Assembly (NCBI GenBank): GCA_022749755.1
Contig: CM040450.1
Coordinates: 6,252,913-6,316,912, forward strand
Direction: 5' to 3'
Source of the DNA: Azadirachta indica
Lineage: Eukaryota; Streptophyta; Magnoliopsida; Sapindales; Meliaceae
Length of the DNA stretch: 64,000 nt
Made by a program: the position numbers and the translations under genes. Under the pieces are notes generated by a model. That model saw nothing but the letters and a program-made list of their open reading frames with translations, searched no databases and had not been told where the DNA came from. This document shows positions 1 to 13,426 of the stretch, piece after piece. Every line of letters begins with the position of its first letter. The stretch's first letter is position 1.

Positions 1-152
1 TACTGATGCTTAATAAATGCCAGTGTGTTAGTGCTTACCGTTGTATAGAACTATGAAGGTTAGATGGTGAAGTGCGGTGGGGAAGCAAAATGGCCTTAAT
101 TTTATAACACTAAAATTTGAATATGTTTTACCAATTCTAACTATTTGTTTTG

Positions 153-452
153 AGTTTAAGATCTATGACAGGTTTGACATCCATGAAATTTAAATGTGAT
201 TCTATAGTTTAGTTTATCAACATGCTGATGAGCCCTTGGGGTACAACCTTCTTGTTTATTTGTTTTGAAAATGTGCTCTAATCTTAATAGAAGAAGCTAA
301 AGTTTGAGATCTATGACAGGTTTGACATCCATGAAATTTAAATTGTGATTCTATATTCTATTAAATCAACATGCTGAGCCCATAGGGTACAGCCTTCTTG
401 CCTTTGTGTTTTTGAAAATGTGCTCTCATCTTAATACAAGAAGCTAAAGTTG
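153..452. repeat. tandem duplication (about 148-bp unit) in an adenosine kinase intron
   Basis: Two adjacent diverged copies of one unit, about 153-302 and 303-452. Both contain ATCTATGACAGGTTTGACAT (at 161 and 309), then AACATGCTGA, a 'GGGTACA.CCTTCTTG' block and 'GAAAATGTGCTCT.ATCTTAATA.AAGAAGCTAAAG'. Small indels and substitutions separate them. The repeat is intronic with no coding content. Confidence 0.85.
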
Positions 453-641
453 TTGTTTCATCTCAGCTCACCCAAAAGGGTCCTAAATTGTGAATTCCCT
501 CCTTAAAATTTAAGGATTTCAGTATATTATCTTGTCAGTTACTCGAGTCCTCTTTTCTAACTGGCATCAGGCATTTTCTGTTTTATACTCTTCATCATGG
601 CTGGCAGATAGGCCTATCTTACATGGATATTGTTGTCTCAG

Positions 642-2641
<2,000 letters not shown>

Positions 2642-3854
2642 GGGATGCCTGTTTTCCATGGTCCCCGGTGGTCTTTCAAGTCATGATCTTTAAGAACCTC
2701 TGTTGCTGTTATTTTGATATTTGAATTGCTCAGATTATTAGCTTACTGTTATTGAGGCTGTGCACTAATATAGCCCCAAAATTGAGTTATCTGTTGATAG
2801 TATTTGATCCCAAAGCGTAAAAGAGGAAATGAAAGTAGGAAACAATTCACCTTTCTGCTGATGTTATTATTGTTGGATGATGTCTTAGGATCTATGTTCT
2901 GCGTTTCTTTTCACCCAGAAAACAAGCAAAAATCTTGAAAGAGTAGATAATTTATTCAAAGGGGGCCATTGCTGGTTTCCTTGTTCAACTAGTGGCTTCT
3001 ATGATATTAGCAGGCGAGCTTGACTGTAACAATATGAAGAAATAAAGAATTTTATTTCTTACTAATGAACCCTTTCAAAGGTTTGTTTCGATTGATCTCT
3101 CTTGTGTCCACTCAGAAGTGTTAAGAAGGAAACCTTTATTTTCATAAGGTTTATGCACTTCAACGCTTTTTTCATACAAATTTTAAGAAACTGAGCAAAT
3201 TTCTGTTTCAGAAAACAACATGGATTGTGAGTGAATGAATGAATTGTTATTTTATGAAGAATTTCTCTTTGTAACTTTGTTCCCCGTTTTGTTCATTAAC
3301 AAGGACTAGTTACCAGCTCATTGATTGATTGCTTTCTTCAACATCTTTTTCGTTTTCTGGTTGATTTATGGATCAAATATAGATGCCTTTAATTGCTAGA
3401 TTTTGGTTTTAAAATTAGTAAATTACTGTTGTACAAGGATGAATAACAACTTAAAAATCTTGCACATTTGAATCATAATAGCTTCAAATATTGAAAAAAA
3501 AATTCATACAAATCTTTAAAATATTTTATAATTATTCTTTTATTACAATTCTCAAAATTTTCATTGTAATTTCATTTAACAAAATGAAATTGGTCATGCT
3601 CTAATACATTTAATTGTATTTTATAGCTTCTCTATTTCTTCCGTTGCAATTGTAACCCCTCTTCCAAATATCTAATCAATCATTATTCAATTGACACGAC
3701 TTTATACCATCAATTATTTTTCAATTCACTTTTAGCTCTGTACGTGTGGAATTAGTCAAAAGTATGTTCATATGTGAGTAAACTTTCTCTCAAAAATAAA
3801 AATAAAAATGACCTTTTTGTTGAATTATTAGATGGATAATATCTTCCCATAATT
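2642..3854. other. 3' UTR of adenosine kinase and AT-rich spacer
   Basis: Starts with the likely 3' UTR. An AATAAA at 3041-3046 is a plausible polyadenylation signal. The rest becomes steadily AT-rich towards the fold-back element. No coding sequence is recognised. Confidence 0.5.
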
Positions 3855-4409
3855 CATATAAGGGGTGTGTATTTTCATACCTCCTCTAAGATTTGCAGAA
3901 ATTACAAAGTCAAAAGAAAATTTGTAAAAATTGACAAGATCTCCCCTATTATAGTATTCCCATCCAATTGATTGTGTATTGATGGTTAAAAAAATATTAA
4001 ACGACTAAACAATTTCATCAACACATATTAATAAAACTCTAACCCTACCATTTTCTTACCTATCTGTTCACTTTTTTTTTTTTTTTAAATCTCAACCAAC
4101 TCTATATGTAACACTTAAAATTCATAACTTTTTTTTTATTTTGATATTACTATTATTGTTGTTGTTGTAGTATTTATTTTTACTTTTATTATAGAATGGA
4201 AAGGAATAATTGTTGTTTTATAAAAATAGTAAGAAAAAAATCAATAATAAAAATAATAAAATAATAATACATTCAATCACAAAAAAAAAATAAGAAAAAT
4301 AAAAACTAAATAATTGATTTTTTTCCTTGTTATTTTCATACAACAATAATTATTACTCACTATTCTTCAATAAAAATAAAAATAAATCATAAAAATAAAT
4401 ACAAAACAC

Positions 4410-4443
<34 letters not shown>

Positions 4444-4721
4444 GTTTAAAAAAATTACATAAAATTTCAAGTGCTACATTTGGATTAATAAGTTAAGATT
4501 AAAAAAAAATAAATAGATTAAAAAAATAGGATTACAATTTTATTAATATATGTTGCTGAAGTTATTTTAGTTATTTAATACTTTTTTAATGGTCAATACA
4601 CGGTCAATTAGACAAACATACTGTAATAGATTAATAAGGGAGATTCTTATAAATTTTCAAGAATGTTATCTATACTTATAATTTCTATAAACCTTAAGGA
4701 AAGTATGTAAAAATAACCCTA
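3855..4721. mobile_element. fold-back (long terminal inverted repeat) element with 9-bp target-site duplication
   Basis: The 867-bp element is almost entirely two inverted arms of about 420 bp meeting near 4288. The left arm (GGGGTGTGTATTTTCATACC..., 'GATCTCCC.TATTA', 'AACACATATTAATAAAA') pairs with the reverse complement of the right arm (GGGTTATTTTTACATAC..., 'GAATCTCCCTTATTAA', 'AACATATATTAATAAAA'). The match continues through the TTATTATT-rich inner part. It is flanked by perfect direct repeats CCCATAATT (3846-3854 and 4722-4730). The 9-bp duplication with long terminal inverted repeats suggests a nonautonomous Mutator-like or fold-back transposon. No transposase is encoded. Confidence 0.85.
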
Positions 4722-4754
4722 CCCATAATTTTTATTCTTAACCTGCCAAAAACA

Positions 4755-5512
4755 TTCCCAGTTTTGATGAAAAAAAATATATTTTATCTCTCTAAATTTT
4801 AGGAAAAATTAAGACTCCCTTTAAGTTATTATTTATATTTTAATTTAATTATTTTATTCCTTCACTATTAAAAATATATAAAATAATTCTATTATCTTTT
4901 TTTTACAATAATTAATAAAATTTTATTGTAACATTTAAATTTAAAAATTATAATAATATTTTAATCCTTAATTATTTCTTTTTTTTAAATTTATAATCAA
5001 ATATTTATAATACCTAATTATATATAATTTCTAAACTATATCATATTATTAAAATAATTAATTTAAAAAAAATATATATAATTGTTGTAGAATTTTTATA
5101 ACATAAAATTTATTGTCAAAATTTCTTAAATGTTTACATATATATACATAATTTTGACAATATTAACTATATATAATTTTGAAAATAAACTATTTTAACA
5201 AGATGATATATTTTAGAAAATATATAATTAAATATTATATAAAAATTTGATAATAAATTTGAAAGAAAAAAAGTAATTAAGGTTAAAATATTATTATAAC
5301 TTTTAAATTTAAATGTCAAAAAAATTATATTAGATATTACAAAATAAAAAATAAAGATACTATAATTAATGTAAATATTTTAATAATAAATGAATGAAAA
5401 TAATTAAATTAAGATGAAAATAGTATTTTGACTTTCTTCAAGATTTAGGGAATATTTTATCTTTTTTAAAAATTTAGAGGAGTATATCAATTTTTCTTAA
5501 AATCAGGGGCTA
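4755..5512. mobile_element. second fold-back element, adjacent to the first
   Basis: About 760 bp of very AT-rich DNA whose halves are inverted copies. The left half reads 'CCCAGTTTTGATG', 'CTCTAAATTTTAGG', 'ACATTTAAATTTAAAAATTATAATAATATTTTAA'. It matches the reverse complement of the right half ('CCCCTGATTTTAAG', 'CTCTAAATTTTTAAA', 'ACATTTAAATTTAAAAGTTATAATAATATTTTAA'). The centre lies near 5130. The arms are more diverged than in the neighbouring element. I could not fix a target-site duplication, so the borders are approximate. Confidence 0.7.
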
Positions 5513-5611
5513 ACATACAATATCCAAAAAAAAATCCAAATTATAATATCCAAGCATTGATGTGTAAACAAATTTGGCAAATAATCCGAATACGTTGAAC
5601 CCAAGCCAAAC

Positions 5612-5617
5612 CACGTG
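5612..5617. promoter_or_regulatory. G-box CACGTG upstream of the membrane-protein gene
   Basis: A palindromic CACGTG sits about 225 bp before the ATG at 5842, in the short GC-richer stretch (5590-5720) that looks like the proximal promoter and leader. G-boxes are bound by bZIP/bHLH factors. Function is inferred from the motif only. Confidence 0.4.
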
Positions 5618-5783
5618 CCGCGCGTCTTCTGCAAGTGCATCCGCAGCGCGTGATCGTTTATCCCCCTTCTCAACCCCCGCTTTGAAGCTCACTCCATCTC
5701 CACCACACCGCCTCGCTCCATCATACACCCCAAAGGCATCGACAACAAAATCACACAAAAAAACAAAAACAGAAACAAAATCC

Positions 5784-5784
<1 letters not shown>

Positions 5785-5822
<38 letters not shown>
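5785..5822 (+). repeat. 38-nt poly(A) tract in the 5' leader
   Basis: An uninterrupted run of 38 A ends 19 nt before the start codon of the membrane-protein gene, after an A-rich CAAAAA leader. On the transcript it would be an oligo(A) leader. Its length may be an assembly or slippage artefact. Confidence 0.9.
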
Positions 5823-5823
<1 letters not shown>

Positions 5824-5841
5824 AGTTTCTCAGCAACCGCG

Positions 5842-7233
5842 ATGACTGATACACCGCGGCTGAGCCGCCTCCGCACCACCTCTCAACAATTAAAACAAAC
5901 CACCGTTATCTACTTTAATAATCTCTTCACATTTCTCTTCCTTTCTCTCTTTTTATTCTCTTTTCGTTCCCTCGTTGAAAACGGCTCTCATCTTCTCACA
6001 TCTTTCATCGATCGCGACGCCTCTCTCAAGTCCTTGCTCTCTCGCATCGACTTGTCCGATCAGCACTCACCTGCTACGCGCCGTATGCACCTCCATCATC
6101 CCCGCCCCCTCCGTCGCCGCCAGTTTCTCCATCTCACGCGTGTTGGCACTCTTGACGATGATTTCTTTTCCGGAGATGATGAATTTGACCGCTCGGTTTT
6201 CTATCCTTTTAAGAGAAGTCTGAATGGAACATCGGTAATTCTCTCTCATTTCGATCCAAGTTTAGGGTTTTCAAGTCAAATCGTTGATAACGGAATCGAA
6301 ATTTTAAAAATTGTTCACTCAGGTGTTGCGTTCGAAACGACTGGTAGTTTAGATAAATCTTCTGATGGAGGAGAATTAGATAGTGATTATGATAATAATG
6401 AACAAGAAAAGGGTAAAAATGGTCAAGAGCTGGAGAGCATTGTAGATTTACATCTGTTTATCAAGAGATTAGAGCTGGGTGGGCGTGATGCGGCGGCGTT
6501 TTTTTTGCTTGTGAGTTTTTTATCTACTGCTTATGGTTATGTAATTCTTGGGTTTACTGCAATTTATTCATGGGTTCTAGGTATCGTATTTATCACAGTT
6601 TGTAATGATTTGATTGGGAGGTTTAGTTCATTTGTTGGTCTTGTGTGGGATGGATCAAGATTGGGGTTGAAAAGACTTCCTGGGTTTATTTTAATGAGAT
6701 GGGCGGTCAGAGATGCATTGACTCAGCTTCTAGGATTGTGGTTTTTTGGTGAAATACAGGATCAATATTCCTTTTTTAAGCTCTTTGTGAGGCTAAAATT
6801 GATGCCATTTTCAATTATGTCCCCGTGGATTGGTGGGTTTGAGAAGGAGGTTTCAGGATTTTTGTTCACGTGGGCTTTGTTGGATACTGTGGTGGCGTTT
6901 ATATTTTCTGTTGATGCATGGATTGCAATTGTTGATTCAAGAAAAACAGGGAGAGAGATAATTAAAGAAGGTTGTTATTTGATGTTGTCGATGACGAATC
7001 AGGCTATACAAATTAAATGCTTGGAGGCTATACTTTGTGGGTCATTTACAAGATGGGCTTTGGCTCACGTGGTTGGGAAATCTTTTGCTGCCATGATACA
7101 GTCAGCTGCAGAGGTTTACTTTATGGTGGCTTGGCTTATATTTTTCCTAGTTGCAAGGTGTAGGGAGGCTAGTTTGGAGGGAAGAAGGTTTGGAAGGAGA
7201 GATTTGGAGGGCTTGGTTGAGAGAAATAGATGA
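5842..7233 (+). CDS. plant multi-pass membrane protein of unknown function
   Basis: Intronless 463-codon ORF. The start is the first ATG after the poly(A) leader, followed by TDTPRLSRLRTTSQQLKQTT. Membrane segments are visible at about residues 25-43, 215-260 (probably two), 335-360 and 420-440. A long acidic, poorly ordered loop (about 160-200, DSDYDNNEQEKGKNGQELES) lies between the first and second hydrophobic regions. The C-terminus is arginine-rich and likely cytosolic. It lacks any catalytic motif I know. It resembles the conserved plant 'transmembrane protein' group. From memory At2g37035 occupies the same place beside a SAUR gene in Arabidopsis, which I infer to be the orthologue. The ORF is certain; the function is unknown. 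Confidence 0.85.
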   Translation: MTDTPRLSRLRTTSQQLKQTTVIYFNNLFTFLFLSLFLFSFRSLVENGSHLLTSFIDRDASLKSLLSRIDLSDQHSPATRRMHLHHPRPLRRRQFLHLTRVGTLDDDFFSGDDEFDRSVFYPFKRSLNGTSVILSHFDPSLGFSSQIVDNGIEILKIVHSGVAFETTGSLDKSSDGGELDSDYDNNEQEKGKNGQELESIVDLHLFIKRLELGGRDAAAFFLLVSFLSTAYGYVILGFTAIYSWVLGIVFITVCNDLIGRFSSFVGLVWDGSRLGLKRLPGFILMRWAVRDALTQLLGLWFFGEIQDQYSFFKLFVRLKLMPFSIMSPWIGGFEKEVSGFLFTWALLDTVVAFIFSVDAWIAIVDSRKTGREIIKEGCYLMLSMTNQAIQIKCLEAILCGSFTRWALAHVVGKSFAAMIQSAAEVYFMVAWLIFFLVARCREASLEGRRFGRRDLEGLVERNR

Positions 7234-10200
7234 TATGGCTCGATGATGATCTGACAGTTTCACGTGCAGTTGTGGGCTTCAATTGTAACATTAAAATTAG
7301 CGATAATGTTTTCTGTCTTTCGGTGTTGCTGATTTGCAGTTCCTGCAACTCAGCACTGTCACTTTTGGTATCATCTCCAGCAATGAGTTGTATGTACTCT
7401 ATGACGAGACAATATACTAGTTGTGTATATTTTCCATGAGAAAGCTTGTGTATATTTTGTTGCAATTATTGTATTGGATGCATTGCAATACCTGTGCCTG
7501 GATGATAATATAATTGAAAATGGTGTTGATTTACCTAGCTTCAGATATTACTTTGTTATGCTTCTAGTGTTTTTTCTATAATCTTTTCAAATTTTGTTGA
7601 TTGATTTATTACTGAAACATATCAATGGGTGGTTTTTGATAGAGTTATCAACAAACTGGATCAGGGACACTGCTGACTAGCATGCGAAAGATTTCTTATT
7701 TTTATTTTATTTATTTGTTTTGTCACAAAAATTTAGCATACTCTAGTATATGCATGTATTCTATATGAGCTTTTCTCAGCAACATATCTGTTGCATTTTC
7801 TTTTTGAGGCATTATGTTGAATATGTTATGTTGGAAGTAAATGAATTTTTTAAATCAGGAAGTCCAGGACAAGAAAACTCAAGTACAGGATCAATCACAA
7901 CTTTTGTATTTTGAAATAGAATAAGATCTGAGCTGGGCAAGTTTAGGAAGTTAGCCAATGTTCTGTGATAGTTTGGCGAATTTTAAAATATGTACTTGGG
8001 AAAACTGCTGCCAAAGACATTTTTGAGATTGCTACGACAAATAGAAGACTGAGAGGTTATGTATGAGTTTAGTTGTGCGAGGCATTGTTGAGGGATCATC
8101 ATTAATATCCCCTTCTTCTGCACTTGTGTAAGAGTTGAATTATGTATTTCAGGTTGAGAGTAACTTGTTTGTGATATTTAACATCTTTCTATGTTTGTAG
8201 GGAGAAAGAAAGGAGGAGAAATGTGGTGTGAGATTAGATGAAATAACTGAGGAAGTTGAAGACATTGTGTCAATATTGTATTATAATGAGTTATTTATGC
8301 ACTTTGTTATTTTGCACCTTAATTAGGGTGATAGTTGCAGTTTTCAGAATATAGTTGGAATAATTCCATTGGTATTCAGAGTAGTGATTTAAATTTCAAG
8401 GGAATGGTGACACTCGTAAAGCTGACAGACAGATTAACTTAAGGTGTTCTGATGTTTCAGTCATGATAAAAGTAAGTTTAGCAATATTCACTTGGAATTG
8501 TTGTTAAGGTCAAAGTATGTAATTACTTGAGATGTCATGGGATACGGGTAAAGATGATACGTGAAATCGGTATCAAGGCCTGGATGTGATTAATAACTGG
8601 AAGACAGATTGACTTTAATGGTGATGGTGCATCAGTTAGTATGCAGTGACGACTGTCTGTATGCAAGTATGATAGTTCAACATCATGGAGTGTTGAGGTT
8701 TCCTCAGTTTCTAGTCAGAGGGCTTATGAGCAACAGAATGTGAGTCTATATTAAAGAAATTTTCTCACCTCCAGTGTGGCCAATGTGATGCTTGGGCAGC
8801 CTATCATTACTTTGCATTTTGGTCTCTGGGCTTAAAGATGTCAGGAGGGTATCATACCAGTCCGCAGCTCGTTTTTGTTTGTGATCGGTGCTTTCACCTC
8901 CACCCCTTTAATTGTTCTGCCTTCTAGGGTATAATTTCCTAATAAGTCTGATCAAAACTTCCAAGAAGGAGTTCTACTTAAAAAAGTTGTAACATGGTAA
9001 AAGTAAATGGCCCTTGAAACATTGGTACTTTGTAAGCTCTGTTTTTGATGTATTGAGTTGGGATCTAGTAATAAGGAACGAGCTTGTGTTGAACTTTATG
9101 TCAAAATTTCTTGTCTCCTAGTTGTTAAGAGCAAAGCTGCTTAACCTTTGATCAGATATTAGTTGTCATGATACATCCATCTTAACTGGTGGAGACTACC
9201 ATAGTGACCTTGGAATTGGGTATCTTGGGACACTATCAGAGAAGAATTGTAGATGAGGGAAGGAAGGCTCCTGCTTAAATAAGATTCTCTTAGTTATATA
9301 TGTAACAGTATATTTAGGAAAATTCTCTTCTGAGTGGATGCTTTAGGGCAGCAACTGCTGGGTCTACTTTGTACCCTGTAGCCTAACTCTGGCTCTTGAA
9401 GTCTGCTGCCTGTTTGGAGACTGTTCAAAAACCCAATTATTGGCAGTCCTTTTTTTTGGAATAGCCATCTTCTGACTAATTTCATATTTTTTGTCAGTAT
9501 TATGATTTTAAGAGTGAAACAACATTTATATTTAGTTGCTGAATGAAATCCTTGGAAAGATGTTTATAGTGGCATAGTGGGAATTGTTTTTATAATCTTG
9601 ATGAATTTTAAGGTACCTATATTAGGCAGTAGATTATAGGACATATTGTAGTTTAGGAAACATGTTCTGATCCTCGAAAGAGTATGCCTTAGGGTTATCC
9701 TGGAACATTTGGCCATTGGGCAACTGGTGCTTACCAACAATTTCATCATCTTAGTTGAGTAGTTTAGTAGTTCAACTTCCTGATGAGGAATGTTTCCTAC
9801 CAATACTGGCCCAAAATTTGTTTTTCCTTATCACGCCTTGATGAAATTTACACATAACTGACTTTGATATCTTTTCTCATCCACTTTTCTCCTCTCTATA
9901 TATTGTTCCAAGGGACAGCAAGAGGTTGCCTTGAACTTCAGAAAGCTGGAGTTTCTAGATTTTGCTCATTTGCATCAGAGACCTAATGGGAATTAGCTTA
10001 TGTGATGTATTATATATTAGTCTCTGCCGTCACCCTAGTACTTGTATTTTCTTCCGCTTGGGAGATATATTTGAAAAAGATGAACTGTGTAGCAGTTTTC
10101 AGAAATTTGTCTAGGATTCTCATAACAGACGTGGGACGATGTTTGAGTTTATTAGGGACTGTGTCAAAGCTTAATATTCTGTCCTGTGCAATTGATTTTT

Positions 10201-11037
10201 TGGTATTAACACAAGCTTATGGTCTTGGGAAGATGGCTTCAAGTCTTGCCTGTCATGCCCTTGCATTCTGTTGCCGAGCTTCCAGGTAAGCCGTGCGAGT
10301 GTTGTAGCTCTGCTGTCTTAGATAAAATTCTCATGAGTTAACCATCTATATGTTTTAAGTCCAATCTACACAACTTGTATCAAGATTACAGTGCATACAA
10401 AGTTCTGTGAACAAATTCTATGGAATTCACTGTATTGTTTGATATTTTTTGGATCTCCAACTACTTGGTGAGTCAACATAAATGATGTGGGGTAAACTCA
10501 TGGGAGTATTGGAATTGATTTCTGTATGGATCCAGTTGTGTTTGTTGGTACAGATAAAACAATGTAACCAACACAGCATTCTTTAATAATGTGAATCCTC
10601 AAGAAAATCACTCCCATTTTGTTTAGGCCTCATGTTAACCTCTTCTAGAACCAAAGTTACAGAAACGCACTGGAATCCTGCCAATTTGCAGGTCCTGTTA
10701 TAGATTCTGTAAACTGTATATTTTCTAGGAGACTTCCATTCATTATGTTCCGAGTGTTATGTACTGTTCTTTCTCTTACAATAAACCTAGCTACTTGATT
10801 CTGGCATTGAGATGGGCAATCTGGGGTTGCACATAATAAATTGAACAATAACTATGTGTACCAGAACTGAAGTATACTGCTGCATTTTATATGTTCTAAA
10901 TTCTGTAATTTATTTATTACATATCCAAATAATTGAATGTCGGCACTCCCCAGTTGGCCATCAGCTGCCCTTTAACGCAGTTCTATTGCAAGTTTTAGGA
11001 CAATTGAAAACTATATTTTTTTGTTTTCTTTTGTTAT
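7234..11037. other. 3.8-kb stretch without a recognisable gene
   Basis: Base composition is less AT-rich than the true spacers in this window and looks more like UTR or intron sequence. I found no ORF with family resemblance or credible exon chain on either strand. It may be a long 3' UTR with introns of the upstream membrane-protein gene, a non-coding transcript, or an eroded gene. The first 250 bp are probably 3' UTR. Confidence 0.35.
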
Positions 11038-11666
11038 TAGGGATGACAATGGGCGGGGTGGGGGTGGGGAGACATGCCCCATTCTCCACCCTATTTTTTA
11101 TTTTACCTCTCATTTGTCGTCCTATTTTTCAATAGAATTAATGAGGTAGGAATAGAGAATCCTTATACGAGGAATAGATTTTCCATTTCTATATCAATTC
11201 CTTATTTTATATTATTTTCTAAATTAATTTTAGTAATATAAGAATTTAATTAATTTAAATAAAAATATTATTAATATATTATTAAAAATGCAATATATAA
11301 TCTTTTAAATTTTTAATTTTTTTACTTTTTATTTATATATTCTATTTTTTATAACATTAATTTATGACTTTATAATTTTTTATTACTAATTATATTTAAT
11401 TATAATATATAATTTTTAGAAATTGTAACAAAATTATATTTACATATATAAAATTTAATTCATAAATTATAATATAATTATATTATATTTTAATGGAGGA
11501 ATGGGGGAATGGAATGGGGATAGCTAAACCAATCATGTCCTATTAATAAATTAAAGATTAATTTCTCCCTGTTCTCTGTCTTATTTTTTATAAATTTATC
11601 TGAATTCTTTTTCGTTGAAGATGAATCTCTGTGGGTTTGGGGCTATGAAAATTTCACCATCTCTAT
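11038..11666 (+). mobile_element. hAT-like MITE, copy A
   Basis: About 629 bp. It begins TAGGGATGACAATGGGCGGG and ends with the inverse of TAGAGATGGTGAAATTTTC. The ends are GC-richer and the core very AT-rich. Flanks TTTGTTAT (11030-11037) and TTTGATAT (11667-11674) match at 7 of 8 bases, as expected for an old 8-bp hAT duplication. The inverted copy at 38227-38852 has the same length and organisation, including shared core blocks such as TTAATTAATTTAAA. No coding capacity. Confidence 0.8.
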
Positions 11667-11970
11667 TTTGATATACAATTTATTTTTATCGAAAACGTCA
11701 TAAGTCAGTATTGGATAGTCTGTGCTGTTTTTTCAAGAGAAAAACGATAAAATGTTTACGAATTAAATTATACTCGATTGATTATGGGGCAGAGACAAAC
11801 TATATTACAAAATTTTACATAGTGTACAACAAATTTATGATCATATAATATGGCTGTTACATACTGGGCATGCAACTCATTTATCAGAACTTGAAATGAG
11901 CGCAGGAAGGAAGCATGAATCAATTGAATTCTCTTCTCAAAAGGGTAGATGACGAATGAATTAATATTAA

Positions 11971-12342
11971 TTATTGAAGACAGAGAAAAGTCCCCCGATC
12001 ATCTACTGGAGAGGTTGCACAACGAATAACGTCAAGGAAAGTGGATTCTTCACAAGGAATGCAGAGTTTTGAGTCAGTGGAAAAGTCATATACATCTCGA
12101 GCTTGATCCAGAAGTGCTTTGAAAAGTGGGTGTTTGAGCAAAGTGATTTTGATCACATAACGCTTGAAATTTTCTCCTACATACACTACTAAATGACCCT
12201 TTGGCACATCTCTCGGAATTGAGTTGTCTTCTCTCTGCATGGAAGGCCACATCACCCACTGATAACAGTTCTCGGAAGCTACACTACTCCCCATCTTCCT
12301 CCATTTCTTCAAACACAACTTCAGAAACCTCCTCTTCGCCAT
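11971..12342 (-). CDS. SAUR-family auxin-responsive protein
   Basis: Intronless 123-aa protein. SAURs act at the plasma membrane/cytoplasm by inhibiting PP2C.D phosphatases and so activating H+-ATPases during cell expansion. The SAUR core is clear: DVPKGHLVVYVGENFKRYVI (about residues 45-64), then HPLFKALLDQARDVYDF (about 70-86) and LCIPCEESTFLDVIRC. The N-terminus MAKRRFLKLCLKKWRKMG is basic, as in the SAUR46/71/72 type. I chose the ATG at 12342 because the family starts there. An upstream in-frame ATG at 12420 adds 26 unrelated residues, and a TATA box lies at 12453-12461. Intronless structure fits the family. From memory, SAUR46 (At2g37030) sits in the same order in Arabidopsis. Confidence 0.95.
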   Translation of the reverse strand: MAKRRFLKLCLKKWRKMGSSVASENCYQWVMWPSMQREDNSIPRDVPKGHLVVYVGENFKRYVIKITLLKHPLFKALLDQARDVYDFSTDSKLCIPCEESTFLDVIRCATSPVDDRGTFLCLQ

Positions 12343-12451
12343 GTTCACCTGTAAAATTTGACAGACACAGAAAGAATTGAAAGAGAGATTCTCAAGTGAA
12401 TTGAAGAATGAGAGTTGCAACTTGTAGTAGAAGAAGTTATGAAGGAGAGAA

Positions 12452-12461
12452 GCTTATATAG
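12452..12461 (-). promoter_or_regulatory. TATA box of the SAUR gene
   Basis: On the minus strand this reads TATATAAGCT, about 115 nt upstream of the chosen ATG. This leaves room for a leader of about 80 nt and supports the start at 12342. Confidence 0.6.
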
Positions 12462-12849
12462 GCATAAGAATAAGAAGAACCACATTTTAGGGAGGTCATT
12501 AAATTGAATGGTTGACATGACAGCTAACTGAGAGGTGATCAGCGTGAACATAACAGAGTGATATTTCTATAATAATATATACATAATAACTTTATATAAA
12601 TTTTAAAATAATTATTATAAAAGTTGCTGCTGCCGTGTTGTACATGTAGTATTGCATCTTGATACGAAACTGTACGAACACTCGACTCATTCATGATCAT
12701 TTAAAAATGTCATATAAAATTATTTGTAGAACATATGCATGATCATATGTTACAGTTGATGATATATATATCATTGTACTGTATATACAACCTTTTAGAA
12801 TTTTCTTCTCACGCTCTCAACTCATGCTCTACATTCAAGAAATTTATTT

Positions 12850-12870
12850 TATATATATATATATATATAT
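12850..12870. repeat. (TA)n microsatellite
   Basis: About ten uninterrupted TA units in spacer DNA. Confidence 0.9.
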
Positions 12871-13387
12871 TCTATATAACGAAAATTATAAAAATTGTAA
12901 TGGAATTAAAATTTGAGAATTGGGTATGAAAAGGAGAGTAGAGCTAGCATAGGAACCAAAGACTGTGACATGGTCTTGAGAAAAGGATGGTGGTGGATCA
13001 GTGATCTTTCGAAGTTCTCGAAGTATAGACCCCACAAGTTGAGCATGGAAAAAAGATAAGATATGAAGAAAGAGGGATGGGGATAAGCTTCTTGGACAAA
13101 GTGCGATCCCACTTATTTCTAACTCGTACCTACAGATATTGTTTAATATTTCTCACTTTGCTGCTACTGCTACCACAAAGATCAAAGACTACTACTCTTT
13201 TGAATTTACCATTTTCAGTACGAATATAATGCCTGTATTTTATTGGTGAAAATGATTGGTCCTATTAATATATAATTAGAGTGATAAAGCAGCAGGAAAA
13301 TGGAGATTACGTTGCCATTAATTAAGGGAGTGTGATTTTGTTCTGAGGTGCACGCATAATCAGCCGACTAATGAATTAAGTATATAT

Positions 13388-13426
13388 ATGTGTGTGTGTG
13401 TGTGCGTGTGTGTCTGTGTGTGTGTT
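13388..13426. repeat. (TG)n microsatellite with interruptions
   Basis: TG repeats broken by a CG and a TC unit. This produces spurious cysteine/valine-rich ORFs. Confidence 0.9.

Noticed and set aside
5510..5854. Minus-strand 114-aa ORF and plus-strand 91-aa ORF over the poly(A) tract
   Set aside because: They exist only because homopolymer A/T and the GC-richer leader lack stops. They translate to poly-Phe/poly-Lys.
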